Under the pieces are notes generated by a model. It searched no databases. It saw only the letters and a program-made list of their open reading frames with translations, and had not been told where the DNA came from. Below are positions 55,677 to 64,000 of a stretch of 64,000 nt of DNA, one piece after another. Position numbers and translations under genes: made by a program. The stretch comes from Methylobacillus sp. MM3. GTDB lineage: Bacteria; Pseudomonadota; Gammaproteobacteria; Burkholderiales; Methylophilaceae. Location of the stretch: the NCBI RefSeq assembly GCF_001645185.1, contig NZ_LXTQ01000030.1, positions 245,990 through 309,989 on the forward strand, written 5' to 3'. How positions within the stretch are numbered: position 1 is the first letter of the stretch; each line of letters begins with the position of its first letter.

Positions 55677-56242
55677 AAGTGACAGGCATCGTACTTGCCG
55701 GCGGCATGGGCCGGCGCATGGGCGGCGTGGATAAAGGCCTGGTACCTTTCCAGGGCAAGCCGCTCGTGGCGCATGTGCTGGAGCGCCTGCGCCCGCAGGT
55801 CGATGAAATCCTGGTCAACGCCAATCGCGAAACCGACACCTACGCCAAATTCGGCTATCCCGTCGTATCCGACGCCATCGGTGGTTTCGCCGGACCGCTG
55901 GCCGGATTGCACTGCGGCATGACCGCGGCTACCACCGAGCTGGTCGCAACAGTTCCCTGCGACTCCCCTTTCCTTCCCGCCGACCTGATAGCACGTCTGC
56001 TACAAGCCCTGCAGCAGAATGACGCCGATCTCGCCGTCGCAAAAACCGGCAACCAGCCGCATCCGGTATTCTGCCTGTGCCGCAAGGCGCTGCTGCCCAA
56101 CCTGACACAATTCCTGGAAAGCGGCGGGCGCAAGATCGACTTCTGGTATGCCGGCGTGCGCACCGTCGAAGTGGCATTCGACGATGAAGAACAGGCTTTC
56201 GCCAACATCAACACGCCCGAGGAATTGTCTTGTCTGCAATGA
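55673..56242 (+). CDS. mobA: Molybdenum cofactor guanylyltransferase
   Basis: This 189-residue enzyme links GMP to molybdopterin, making the guanine dinucleotide form used by DMSO-reductase-family enzymes. The nucleotide motif GIVLAGGMGRRMGGVDKGL near the N-terminus, VVSDAIGGFAGPLAGLHCGM and VATVPCDSPFLP are clear. ATG 55673 overlaps the fdhD stop; its 3' end overlaps mobB. Confidence 0.96.
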   Translation: MKVTGIVLAGGMGRRMGGVDKGLVPFQGKPLVAHVLERLRPQVDEILVNANRETDTYAKFGYPVVSDAIGGFAGPLAGLHCGMTAATTELVATVPCDSPFLPADLIARLLQALQQNDADLAVAKTGNQPHPVFCLCRKALLPNLTQFLESGGRKIDFWYAGVRTVEVAFDDEEQAFANINTPEELSCLQ

Positions 56243-56805
56243 TTACCTGCGATGTGCCGCTGCTCGGCTTTTGCGCTTACGGCAGCGGCATCGGCAAGAC
56301 CACACTGCTGACGAGCCTGATTCCGGTACTGACCGCGCGCGGGTTGAATCTTTCCGTGATCAAACACGCGCACCACACTTTCGACATCGACCACCCGGGC
56401 AAGGACAGTTACCGCATCCGCGAAGCCGGTGCGGTGCAGACCATGCTGGGATCGCGTCGCCGCTGGGCGCTGATGACCGAGATGTCGCGCATCAGCGACC
56501 GCGAGGACGACCTGCGGCTGGCCGAATTGCTGCCGCATATGGACACCGCGCTGGTTGACCTGATCCTGGTCGAAGGTTTCAAGCAGGAACCTATCCCCAA
56601 GATCGAGATATTCCGTCCTGCGTTGCACAAACCCTTGCTGGCGACGACCGACCCGCATGTGATCGCCGTTGCCACCGACGGCCCTGCACCGACAACACTA
56701 CCGCAACTTGACCTGAACGACCCACACGCCATCGCCGATTTCGTGCAGGCGTGGCTGGCACAGCAACAGAATTCCCTGAAAATCGTTTCCACACAGCGAC
56801 CCTGA
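56230..56805 (+). CDS. mobB: Molybdopterin-guanine dinucleotide biosynthesis adaptor MobB
   Basis: This 191-residue P-loop GTPase-like protein has Walker A in FCAYGSGIGKTTLLTSLIP, the IKHAHHTFDIDHPGKDSYR segment and ILVEGFKQEPIPKIEI. It binds MobA and cofactor but is not essential for catalysis in E. coli. TTG 56230 has GAGGAA at good spacing; ATG 56239, overlapping the mobA stop, is the alternative. It is followed two bases later by moeA. Confidence 0.93.
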   Translation: MSAMITCDVPLLGFCAYGSGIGKTTLLTSLIPVLTARGLNLSVIKHAHHTFDIDHPGKDSYRIREAGAVQTMLGSRRRWALMTEMSRISDREDDLRLAELLPHMDTALVDLILVEGFKQEPIPKIEIFRPALHKPLLATTDPHVIAVATDGPAPTTLPQLDLNDPHAIADFVQAWLAQQQNSLKIVSTQRP

Positions 56806-56807
56806 AC

Positions 56808-58076
56808 ATGACCCAAGACCTCATCCGCGCCATCAGCTGCGCCGACGATTACGATCCCAACTCGATGTCCGTGGACAAAGCCCGTCGCTTTATCCGCGAT
56901 TTTCTCCAGCCCGTGCAGACAAAGGAAAGCCTCGCGTTGCGCAGCTCGCTGGGCCGCGTACTGGCAGAAGATATCCTCTCGCCCTATAACGTACCCAACC
57001 ACAACAATTCTGCGATGGACGGCTACGCACTGAATGCCGACGATGTGGCAGCCAGTGGCAATACCACGCTGCGCATCGCAGGCACTGCCTTCGCCGGCAA
57101 GGCGTTTGAAGGCACGGTCGGCAAGGGAGAATGCGTACGCATCATGACCGGCGCGGTCATGCCGCCGGAATGCGACACCGTGGTGATCCAAGAGCATGTA
57201 CAAGCGGAGGATGGCCGTATCACCTTCGGCGAGGGCGTCAGGCGCGGACAGAACCTGCGCTATGCCGGTGAGGATTTGAAGCAAGGCCAGGTGGTATTCG
57301 CCGCCGGGCACATGATGCGCCCGGCCGACCTCGGGCTGATCGCGTCGCTTGGTCTGGGCGAGGTCAAGGTCTACCGCAAATTGCGTGTCGCATTCTTCTC
57401 CACCGGAGACGAACTCGCCAGCATTGGCCAACCGCTCGAAGCCGGCCAGGTTTACGACAGCAATCGCTACACGCTCTATGGCATGCTGACGCGCCTGGGC
57501 GTGGAGGTGATCGACATGGGTGTGGTGCGCGACGACCCTGCACTGCTCGAACAAGCATTGCAGGATGCGGCGGCCTGCGCCGACGTCATCCTCACCAGTG
57601 GTGGCGTCTCGGTCGGCGAAGCGGACTACATGAAGCAACTGCTTACCGAGCTCGGCCAGGTCGTGTTCTGGAAAATCGCGATGAAGCCCGGCCGCCCGCT
57701 CGCCTACGGCAAGATCGGCGATGCCCATTACTTCGGCTTGCCCGGCAATCCGGTCTCGGTCATGGTCACCTTTTACCAGTTCGTGCGCGATGCGATGCTG
57801 GTGCTGATGGGTCAGCCCAACCCTGTGCCGGTGCCGCAACTGTCCGTGATTTCTGCCGGCAATCTGAAGAAGGCGCCGGGTCGCACCGAGTTCCAGCGCG
57901 GCGTGCTATTCGCCGACGGCGACGGGCAATGGAAAGTGCAATCCATCGGCAATCAAGGCTCCGGCGTGTTGCGCTCGATGTCCGAAGCCAATTGCTTTAT
58001 CGTCATGGACGAGAGCTGCGGCAATATTCAGGCTGGCGAAACTGTAAAAGTACAAATACTGGATGGTTTTGTCTGA
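56808..58076 (+). CDS. moeA: Molybdopterin molybdenumtransferase
   Basis: This 422-residue enzyme inserts molybdate (or tungstate) into adenylated molybdopterin. NNSAMDGYALNADDV, the domain-III segments FFSTGDELASIG and TSGGVSVGEADYMKQLL, and LPGNPVSVMVTFYQF are all present. ATG 56808 is chosen; the longer frame from 56751 reads inside mobB. It is the last gene of the moaA operon; a TonB receptor with its own promoter follows after 86 bases. Confidence 0.97.
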   Translation: MTQDLIRAISCADDYDPNSMSVDKARRFIRDFLQPVQTKESLALRSSLGRVLAEDILSPYNVPNHNNSAMDGYALNADDVAASGNTTLRIAGTAFAGKAFEGTVGKGECVRIMTGAVMPPECDTVVIQEHVQAEDGRITFGEGVRRGQNLRYAGEDLKQGQVVFAAGHMMRPADLGLIASLGLGEVKVYRKLRVAFFSTGDELASIGQPLEAGQVYDSNRYTLYGMLTRLGVEVIDMGVVRDDPALLEQALQDAAACADVILTSGGVSVGEADYMKQLLTELGQVVFWKIAMKPGRPLAYGKIGDAHYFGLPGNPVSVMVTFYQFVRDAMLVLMGQPNPVPVPQLSVISAGNLKKAPGRTEFQRGVLFADGDGQWKVQSIGNQGSGVLRSMSEANCFIVMDESCGNIQAGETVKVQILDGFV

Positions 58077-58110
58077 AATTAATGAATTTCATGATGTTCA
58101 ACGGCCGAGC

Positions 58111-58138
58111 TTGTGAGTACATTGCATCCATATATATT
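58111..58138 (+). promoter_or_regulatory. Putative promoter of the TonB-dependent receptor gene
   Basis: TTGTGA (58111-58116), 16-base spacer and TATATT (58133-58138), about 24 bases before the start codon. Confidence 0.5.
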
Positions 58139-58162
58139 TGCCAAAAAAAGTAAGGATGCACC

Positions 58163-60271
58163 ATGTTTCAGCCCACCCCTCTCACTCTTGCCATAGCGGC
58201 TAGCCTTGCGGCATTTCCAGCCTGGGCAGAAGAAACTTCCGCCGACAGCGCCGTCATCACCGCACCCGTCGTCGTAACCGCCACGCGCGTCGAGCAGAAC
58301 AGCTTCGATTTGCCGGTTTCCATCGACGTTGTCGACGGCGAAACGATACGAGAGGGTCAACCGCGCATCAACTTATCCGAAACAGCGGTGCGTATTCCCG
58401 GTGTTGTCGTTAGTAACCGCAACAACCCGGCGCAGGACATCGCGATCTCGACTCGCGGCTTCGGCGCACGCTCGGCATTCGGCGTACGCGGCGTACGGCT
58501 ATATGCGGACGGCATCCCGATGTCGATGCCGGACGGCGCGGGCCAAACCGGCACCTTCAATCTGGATACCGCAAAAAGCATTGAATTCATGCGCGGGCCG
58601 TTTTCTGCTCTGTATGGCAACTCATCGGGCGGTGTCGTGCAACTCCTTACCGCCGACGGCGAGGAAATGCCGACCGTATCTGGCGGCATCACTTTCGGAA
58701 GCTATGATTCCCAGCGCGAAAGCCTGACATTCAGCGGCCAGGAAGGCGCCTTCAACTACATCGTCAATGCCGCCCACCAGCAAAGCGACGGCTACCGCGA
58801 CCATAGCGAATCGACCCGCGACACCTTGCACGGGAAATTCAGCTATCAGGCCAGTGAAGATACCAAAATTACCCTGCTGGCAACGGCGCTCGACCAGCCG
58901 GAATCGCAGGACCCCCTGGGCCTTACCAAAGCCCAGATGCACGCAGACCCCAGATCCATCTATCCCGACACCGGCGGCGGCAACGCGGAATCGCGCAACA
59001 CTCACGTCGACCGGAACCACGTCCAGGCCGGCGTGGTTCTCGACCACAATTTTTCCGAAGAGCACAGCATTCGCCTGATGACTTACTACGGTCAACGCGA
59101 AAATCGCCAATATCTGGTGACCAACACTGTGTCCACCATTGATCGCGATTTCGGCGGAGCGGATGCACGATGGACCTACAAATCGACTCTCGCCGATAAG
59201 CCATTCACGGTAACCGCCGGCCTCAACTACGACACGATGACGGATGACCGCCGAGCCTATAACGCACTCAACGGTGTGCTGATTCCGGGAGAAACGCGCA
59301 GGGAAGACCAGAACGTTCATAACTTCGATCAGTATGTTCAAGCCACCTGGGAGCCCTCCGAGCGCTGGTTGCTGACTGGCGGCCTGCGGCACACCAAGAT
59401 CGATTTCGATATCGACGACCAATTCCTGAGCAATGGCGACAATAGCGGCTCCATGAGTTTCAGCAATACCAGTCCGGTCGCCGGCGTTACGTTCAAGCTC
59501 ACTCCTACGGTCAACCTCTATGCCAATGCAGGCAAGGGATTCGAAACACCCACGTTTATCGAACTCAATTACGACCGTACTTTCTCCACGATCAACAACA
59601 CCATCAAGCCGAGCGAAAGCAAGAATTACGAAGTGGGGGTAAAAGCCTTCATTTCCGACATGACGCGCGTCAATCTTGCCTTGTTCAAGGTCGATACCGA
59701 AAAGGAAATCGTCGTTGATACTTCGGTCGGTGGGCAAACCGCCTATAAAAATGCCGGCGATACCGAACGCAAAGGCCTCGAACTCTCCATTGACAGCATT
59801 CTTCCCAATAACTTCAAGTTTTATGCGGCATATACCTTGATGAGCGCGGAATACAAGGATGCCTTCCAATGCTTTGGAAGCGGCACGGTTAACTTGTGGT
59901 GTACCGGAGATAAAACCGTCGATGCCGGCAACAAGATCCCCGGCACCTATTCTTCAACCACCTATGCGGAATTATCCTGGAAGCACGCTCCGACCGGATT
60001 TTCGACGGCCATTGAAGGCATCCATTTCAGCAAGACCTATGTCAATGACCTCAATACCGAATCCGCTAATCCTTATACCACCTTTAACTGGCGCGGCGGG
60101 TTCACCCAGAAAATGACCGCATGGGAATTCAACGAATTTATCAGGGTGGATAACATTACCGATAAAAACTATTCGGCTTCGGTGAAAGTGAACGAAACGA
60201 GAATGCGTTATTACGAGCCTTCCTCATCGCGCAACTGGCTCTTCGGCGTAAGTGCCAGCTACCGGTTCTGA
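58163..60271 (+). CDS. TonB-dependent outer-membrane receptor
   Basis: This 702-residue protein has a signal peptide ending FPAWA, a plug domain starting APVVVTATRVEQNSFDLPVSI with VSNRNNPAQDIAISTRGFGARSAFGVRGVRLYADGIP, and a 22-strand barrel ending ASYRF with terminal Phe. Two Cys (QCFGSG and LWCTGD) close together near residues 571 and 581 could form a loop disulfide. It imports a metal chelate using TonB energy; the substrate is not readable from sequence. The position after the molybdenum cofactor operon may hint at a metal ligand. AAGGA lies six bases before the ATG. Confidence 0.9.
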   Translation: MFQPTPLTLAIAASLAAFPAWAEETSADSAVITAPVVVTATRVEQNSFDLPVSIDVVDGETIREGQPRINLSETAVRIPGVVVSNRNNPAQDIAISTRGFGARSAFGVRGVRLYADGIPMSMPDGAGQTGTFNLDTAKSIEFMRGPFSALYGNSSGGVVQLLTADGEEMPTVSGGITFGSYDSQRESLTFSGQEGAFNYIVNAAHQQSDGYRDHSESTRDTLHGKFSYQASEDTKITLLATALDQPESQDPLGLTKAQMHADPRSIYPDTGGGNAESRNTHVDRNHVQAGVVLDHNFSEEHSIRLMTYYGQRENRQYLVTNTVSTIDRDFGGADARWTYKSTLADKPFTVTAGLNYDTMTDDRRAYNALNGVLIPGETRREDQNVHNFDQYVQATWEPSERWLLTGGLRHTKIDFDIDDQFLSNGDNSGSMSFSNTSPVAGVTFKLTPTVNLYANAGKGFETPTFIELNYDRTFSTINNTIKPSESKNYEVGVKAFISDMTRVNLALFKVDTEKEIVVDTSVGGQTAYKNAGDTERKGLELSIDSILPNNFKFYAAYTLMSAEYKDAFQCFGSGTVNLWCTGDKTVDAGNKIPGTYSSTTYAELSWKHAPTGFSTAIEGIHFSKTYVNDLNTESANPYTTFNWRGGFTQKMTAWEFNEFIRVDNITDKNYSASVKVNETRMRYYEPSSSRNWLFGVSASYRF

Positions 60272-60294
60272 TCGAACAATCCATCTTCATGGTT

Positions 60295-60321
60295 AACCCG
60301 CCTCCGGCGGGTTTTCTTTTT
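60295..60321 (+). terminator. Rho-independent terminator of the TonB receptor gene
   Basis: Stem AACCCGCC/GGCGGGTT with a TCC loop and a TTTTCTTTTT tail. Confidence 0.9.
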
Positions 60322-60340
60322 GCAGTAAAATCCTGCCACC

Positions 60341-61483
60341 ATGGCAGAAGACAGCGATCTCGAAAAAACAGAACCAGCGTCACCAAGGCGCTTGGATGAG
60401 GCGCGCAAAAAAGGCAACATCCCTCGCTCGCGGGAGTTGAACACCTTCGCCATCCTGATCGTGGCCGGCGCCACCCTGCTGATGATGGGAGCCCAACTCA
60501 CAGCCGGCATGACTGACCTCATACGACGCGGCTTGACCTTCGATCGCGCGGCGCTCAATTCACCCGACTTCATGTGGAACAGCCTGATCCATGCCACGCT
60601 GGATATGTTGCAGCTGTTTCTTCCTTTCCTGCTGGTATTGGTAATCGCCGCGTTGGCCGCACCCATCCTGCTTGGCGGATGGATGATGAGTGCAGAGGCC
60701 GTTCAGCCCGATTTCGGCCGGCTGAACCCGATGAAAGGGATCGCACGCCTGTTTTCCGTCACCAGTCTGGGAGAGTTGGGAAAAGCCATCGCCAAATCAC
60801 TCGTGGTGGGCGGCGTCGGGTTCGCTGTGATCTGGAACTACCAGGAAGAAGCGTTCTCACTCGCCTCCGAATCGGTTGATTCCGGGATATATCATCTGGG
60901 TAGCCTGCTGGGCTGGCTGTTTATCCTGATCACATCGGCGATGATCCTGATCGTCGCCATCGACGTGCCGTTCCAGCTATGGGAGTACTACCGCAAACTT
61001 CGCATGACCAAGGAAGAAGTGCGGCAGGAAATGAAGGAAAGCGAAGGGGATCCACAGATCAAGGGCCGCATCCGCGCGATGCAGCGCGAAATGGCGCGCC
61101 GCCGCATGATGGCAGAAGTGCCCAAGGCCGACGTCATCGTCACCAACCCGACGCACTACGCGGTAGCCCTGCGCTACAACGAAAAGGAAATGCGCGCGCC
61201 GCGCGTCATCGCCAAAGGCTCCTATCTGCTCGCGGAGCGCATCCGCGAGCTGGGGGTGGAGCATCACGTGCCCATCCTGAGCGCGCCCCCCTTGGCGCGA
61301 GCCTTATACAAGCACGCCGAGCTCGAACAGGAAATCCCTGCCTCGCTTTTCTCCGCCGTGGCCGAAGTGCTCGCTTACGTTTACCAGCTTCGCAGTTATA
61401 ATAAGCAAGGCGGCGCCATGCCGCAGCAACCGGAGAATATTCCGGTGCCCGAGGGAATGGATATTTTGGATACGACTGAATAA
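60341..61483 (+). CDS. flhB: Flagellar export apparatus protein FlhB
   Basis: This 380-residue inner-membrane protein has four helices and a cytoplasmic C-terminal domain with the autocleavage motif NPTH at 269-272, the same position as in E. coli. It controls the switch of export substrate from hook to filament. No Shine-Dalgarno is visible; a TAAAAT hexamer ends 9 bases before the ATG. It begins a flagellar operon with flhA (TAATG overlap) and flhF, unrelated to the metal island upstream of the terminator. Confidence 0.97.
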   Translation: MAEDSDLEKTEPASPRRLDEARKKGNIPRSRELNTFAILIVAGATLLMMGAQLTAGMTDLIRRGLTFDRAALNSPDFMWNSLIHATLDMLQLFLPFLLVLVIAALAAPILLGGWMMSAEAVQPDFGRLNPMKGIARLFSVTSLGELGKAIAKSLVVGGVGFAVIWNYQEEAFSLASESVDSGIYHLGSLLGWLFILITSAMILIVAIDVPFQLWEYYRKLRMTKEEVRQEMKESEGDPQIKGRIRAMQREMARRRMMAEVPKADVIVTNPTHYAVALRYNEKEMRAPRVIAKGSYLLAERIRELGVEHHVPILSAPPLARALYKHAELEQEIPASLFSAVAEVLAYVYQLRSYNKQGGAMPQQPENIPVPEGMDILDTTE

Positions 61484-63549
61484 TGGCAGTGATGGCTGCA
61501 CCCCGGCTGGATCTGCGCGCGCTAGCCGCGCCGCTGCTCATCATCATGATCCTCGCCATGATGGTGCTGCCGCTTCCCACCTTTCTGCTCGACCTGCTGT
61601 TCACCTTCAATATCGCGCTGTCCATGATCGTCATCATGGTCAGCATGTACACGCTGAAACCGCTGGACTTCGCCGCCTTCCCCACCGTGCTGCTAATGAC
61701 CACGCTGTTGCGGCTGTCGCTGAATGTCGCCTCCAGCCGGATTGTTTTGCTCGAAGGGCATACCGGCGCCGATGCGGCGGGCAAGGTGATCGAGGCTTTC
61801 GGCCACTTCCTGGTCGGCGGCAATTACGCGGTCGGTATTGTGGTGTTCATTATCCTGGTGATCATCAACTTCGTGGTTATCACCAAAGGCGCGGGGCGCA
61901 TTGCTGAAGTTAGCGCTCGCTTTACATTGGACGCCATGCCCGGCAAGCAGATGGCCATCGACGCCGACCTCAACGCCGGCCTGATCGGCGAAGACGAAGC
62001 TCGCCGTCGCCGTACGGAAATCGCAGAGGAAGCCGAGTTCTACGGCTCCATGGACGGTGCCAGCAAATTCGTGCGTGGCGACGCCGTCGCCGGCATCCTG
62101 ATCATGCTGATCAACATCATCGGCGGACTCGCGGTCGGCATCTTCCAGCACGACCTCGACCTCGCCACCGCCGTCAACAACTACACCCTGCTGACCATCG
62201 GCGATGGCCTGGTCGCGCAAATTCCGGCGCTCATCATCTCCACTGCGGCCGGTATCGTGGTGACCCGCGTGGGCAAGGACGAAGACATTGGCCAGCAGAT
62301 GCTGGGCCAGATGTTCAACAACTCCAAGGTGCTTTATCTGACTGGCGGCGTGCTCGGCATACTCGGCCTGATTCCCGGCATGCCGCATCTCGCATTTCTC
62401 ATCCTGGCGGCCATCCTGATTGGGACCGGTTACACGATGGAATCCCGCGCCCAGGCGGCAGTCGCTCAGGAGACCGTAGCCGAGACAGTAGCCCCGTCTA
62501 CCGAAATTCCGGAAGTCGGCTGGGACGATGTCGCGCCGGTCGACGTGCTGGGGCTGGAAGTCGGCTATCGCCTGATCCCGCTGGTCGACCGCGGCCAGGA
62601 TGGCGAACTGCTCCGCCGTATTCGCGGCATCCGCAAGAAATTCGCGCAAGACATGGGCTTCCTCGTGCCGGCGGTGCATATCCGGGACAATCTCGAACTG
62701 CGCCCGAACGCCTACCGCATCGCGCTCAAGGGAGTGGAAATCGGTCAGGGCGAAGCCTTTGCCGGGCAGTTCCTTGCCATCAATCCGGGACGGGTTCTGG
62801 GAGAACTTTCCGGCACGCCGACACACGACCCCACATTCGGCCTGCCGGCCGTGTGGGTAGGCGCCGAAATGCGAGAGCAGGCACAAAGCTTCGGTTACAC
62901 CGTGGTCGATGCCTCGACCGTGGTGGCGACGCATTTGTCCAACATCATCCAGAGCCATGCCGCTGAATTGCTGGGCCGCGAGGAAACGCAACAACTGGTC
63001 GACCGCATCGGCAAGGAATCGCCCAAGCTGGTGGAAGATCTGATTCCCAAGACCCTCCAGCTCGGTACCCTGCAGAAAGTATTGCAGAATTTGTTGCAGG
63101 AGGGCGTGCATATCCGCGACATGCGCACCATCCTCGAAGTATTGGCCGACAACGCCTCTCGCACGCAGGATGCGGAGCAACTCTCGGCCATGGTTCGTAC
63201 CGCACTTGGCCGCGCGATCACCCAATCGCTCTTCCCCGGCAACAGCGAGCTGCAAGTCATCGCGCTGGCACCGCAGCTGGAAAACATCCTGATGCAGGCC
63301 ACGCAAACACCAGGCGCGGAAGGTCCGGGACTGGAACCTGGTCTTGCGGATCAGCTTCTGCGCGGCGTCAGTCGGGCGGCGGAAAGCCAGGAACAGATGG
63401 GCATGCCTGCCGTGCTACTGGTCCCTGCTCCCATGCGTTCGCTGATGGCGCGTTTCCTACGCCGCTCGGTTTCGCAACTGCACGTGCTGTCGCATTCCGA
63501 AGTTCCTGACGGACGCATGATCCGCGTCGTTGCCACGGTAGGCAGCTGA
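61483..63549 (+). CDS. flhA: Flagellar export gate protein FlhA
   Basis: This 688-residue protein has eight membrane helices in its N-terminal half, with the conserved FHIPEP-type loop region ITKGAGRIAEVSARFTLDAMPGKQMAIDADLNAGLI, and a cytoplasmic nonamer-forming C-terminal domain (LGLEVGYRLIPLVDRGQDGELL onward). It is the proton-driven export gate. It is joined to flhB by TAATG and to flhF by TGATG overlaps. Confidence 0.97.
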   Translation: MAVMAAPRLDLRALAAPLLIIMILAMMVLPLPTFLLDLLFTFNIALSMIVIMVSMYTLKPLDFAAFPTVLLMTTLLRLSLNVASSRIVLLEGHTGADAAGKVIEAFGHFLVGGNYAVGIVVFIILVIINFVVITKGAGRIAEVSARFTLDAMPGKQMAIDADLNAGLIGEDEARRRRTEIAEEAEFYGSMDGASKFVRGDAVAGILIMLINIIGGLAVGIFQHDLDLATAVNNYTLLTIGDGLVAQIPALIISTAAGIVVTRVGKDEDIGQQMLGQMFNNSKVLYLTGGVLGILGLIPGMPHLAFLILAAILIGTGYTMESRAQAAVAQETVAETVAPSTEIPEVGWDDVAPVDVLGLEVGYRLIPLVDRGQDGELLRRIRGIRKKFAQDMGFLVPAVHIRDNLELRPNAYRIALKGVEIGQGEAFAGQFLAINPGRVLGELSGTPTHDPTFGLPAVWVGAEMREQAQSFGYTVVDASTVVATHLSNIIQSHAAELLGREETQQLVDRIGKESPKLVEDLIPKTLQLGTLQKVLQNLLQEGVHIRDMRTILEVLADNASRTQDAEQLSAMVRTALGRAITQSLFPGNSELQVIALAPQLENILMQATQTPGAEGPGLEPGLADQLLRGVSRAAESQEQMGMPAVLLVPAPMRSLMARFLRRSVSQLHVLSHSEVPDGRMIRVVATVGS

Positions 63550-64000
63550 TGCAGATCCGCAAGTTTTTCGGAGCCAATACCCGCGAGGTATTGCGTCAGG
63601 TCAGGGATGCACTGGGAACAAATGCGTTGATTCTTTCCAACCGCCAGGTAGCCGACGGCATCGAAATCATGGCGGTGGCCGAAGACGAAGCGCAAGCGCT
63701 CGCCCACGTCCATCCAGCCCCCATCGCCCGCGCTCCGCAACCGCAGCCAGTCTTCAAGTCGATCACTCCTATACCTGCCATTCCGACGCCCGCGCCGCCT
63801 GAAATCAGGCATCCTGAAACCGCGCCGCCGCAGGAACCGTCGGTCAAAGCTGCTGCAGCAAGCGCACAGTACACCGAAATGTCCCAGGAACTGAAGCGCA
63901 TGCGCAGCCTGCTGGAATCGCAGCTGTCGGGCTTCGCCTGGGGCGAACTGGCACGGCGCGACCCGGTCAAGGCCGAACTGATGCGCACGCTGCTGGGCGC
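63549..64000 (+). CDS. flhF: Flagellar biosynthesis SRP-like GTPase FlhF, 3' end outside the window
   Basis: The frame opens at ATG 63549, overlapping the flhA stop, and is still open at the window edge (150 codons). It starts MQIRKFFGANTREVLRQVRDALGTNALILSNR, the conserved FlhF B-domain, then a Pro/Ala-rich linker (about 60-100) and the start of the N domain (LKRMRSLLESQLSGFAW). The GTPase G domain lies beyond the edge. FlhF sets the site and number of polar flagella. The position after flhA is the classic order. Confidence 0.93.
   Translation, partial: MQIRKFFGANTREVLRQVRDALGTNALILSNRQVADGIEIMAVAEDEAQALAHVHPAPIARAPQPQPVFKSITPIPAIPTPAPPEIRHPETAPPQEPSVKAAAASAQYTEMSQELKRMRSLLESQLSGFAWGELARRDPVKAELMRTLLG

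Noticed and set aside
61693..63306. 537-codon open frame antisense to flhA
   Set aside because: Shadow of a GC-rich real gene; its translation is His/Gln/Arg-rich without domains, and flhA motifs are intact.
1..64000. CRISPR array, prophage, transposon or integron
   Set aside because: No regularly spaced direct repeats, no transposase, integrase or phage genes; the window is housekeeping genes throughout.

Overview
The window reads as ordinary chromosome of a betaproteobacterium, most likely order Nitrosomonadales (Gallionellaceae or Sulfuricellaceae type). The inference rests on the dcw gene order with murC-murB-ddl, the dciA/M23/secA block, the rsmI/lpoA-yraN-diaA-dolP synteny, a DUF3579 gene and a rho-rpmE pair. 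Genus is not certain. Coding density is very high, many genes are coupled by ATGA or TGATG overlaps, and I see no prophage, transposase, integron or CRISPR array.

Region 1 (1-5600): the end of a probable ornithine-lipid operon (olsB partial, olsA), apaH, a membrane-anchored c-type cytochrome, tRNA-Arg(CCG), and a sensory diguanylate cyclase/phosphodiesterase whose membrane domain resembles the plant ethylene receptor.

Region 2 (5600-33890): the division and cell-wall cluster, read leftward from an MraZ-controlled promoter at about 33870: mraZ-rsmH-ftsL-ftsI-murE-murF-mraY-murD-ftsW-murG-murC-murB-ddl-ftsQ-ftsA-ftsZ-lpxC. Small membrane ORFs, slt, an NDUFA9-like reductase and cca follow on the same strand. 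Then come tauE-like and dciA on the opposite strand, and an M23 peptidase and secA back on the leftward strand. Two copies of an imperfect palindromic repeat sit in gaps of the mur segment.

Region 3 (33890-49590): a Gfo/Idh/MocA oxidoreductase; a 979-residue protein joining a winged-helix-like N-terminus, a long coiled coil, one membrane span and an AsmA-like C-terminus; RNase P RNA; a class V aminotransferase; pyrC; rsmI diverging from lpoA-yraN-diaA-dolP; DUF3579; a TlpA-like thioredoxin; trxA; rho; rpmE; and a GT-C glycosyltransferase.

Region 4 (49587-60320): a molybdenum/tungsten island. A leftward operon encodes an OprP-type porin and a TupABC-like tungstate ABC importer. Its promoter carries a near-consensus ModE-type palindrome, and a one-domain ModE-like regulator lies next to it. 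On the other strand are moaA-fdhD-mobA-mobB-moeA (cofactor synthesis and formate dehydrogenase maturation), then a TonB-dependent receptor.

Region 5 (60320-64000): the start of a flagellar export operon, flhB-flhA-flhF, with flhF cut by the window edge.

The strongest leads are the ModE-boxed porin-tupABC operon, the winged-helix/coiled-coil/AsmA fusion, the ethylene-receptor-like sensor lacking the copper-ligand cysteine, the four-repeat MraZ operator, and the overlapping 5' ends of rsmI and lpoA. All assignments come from reading the sequence. No database search was run.
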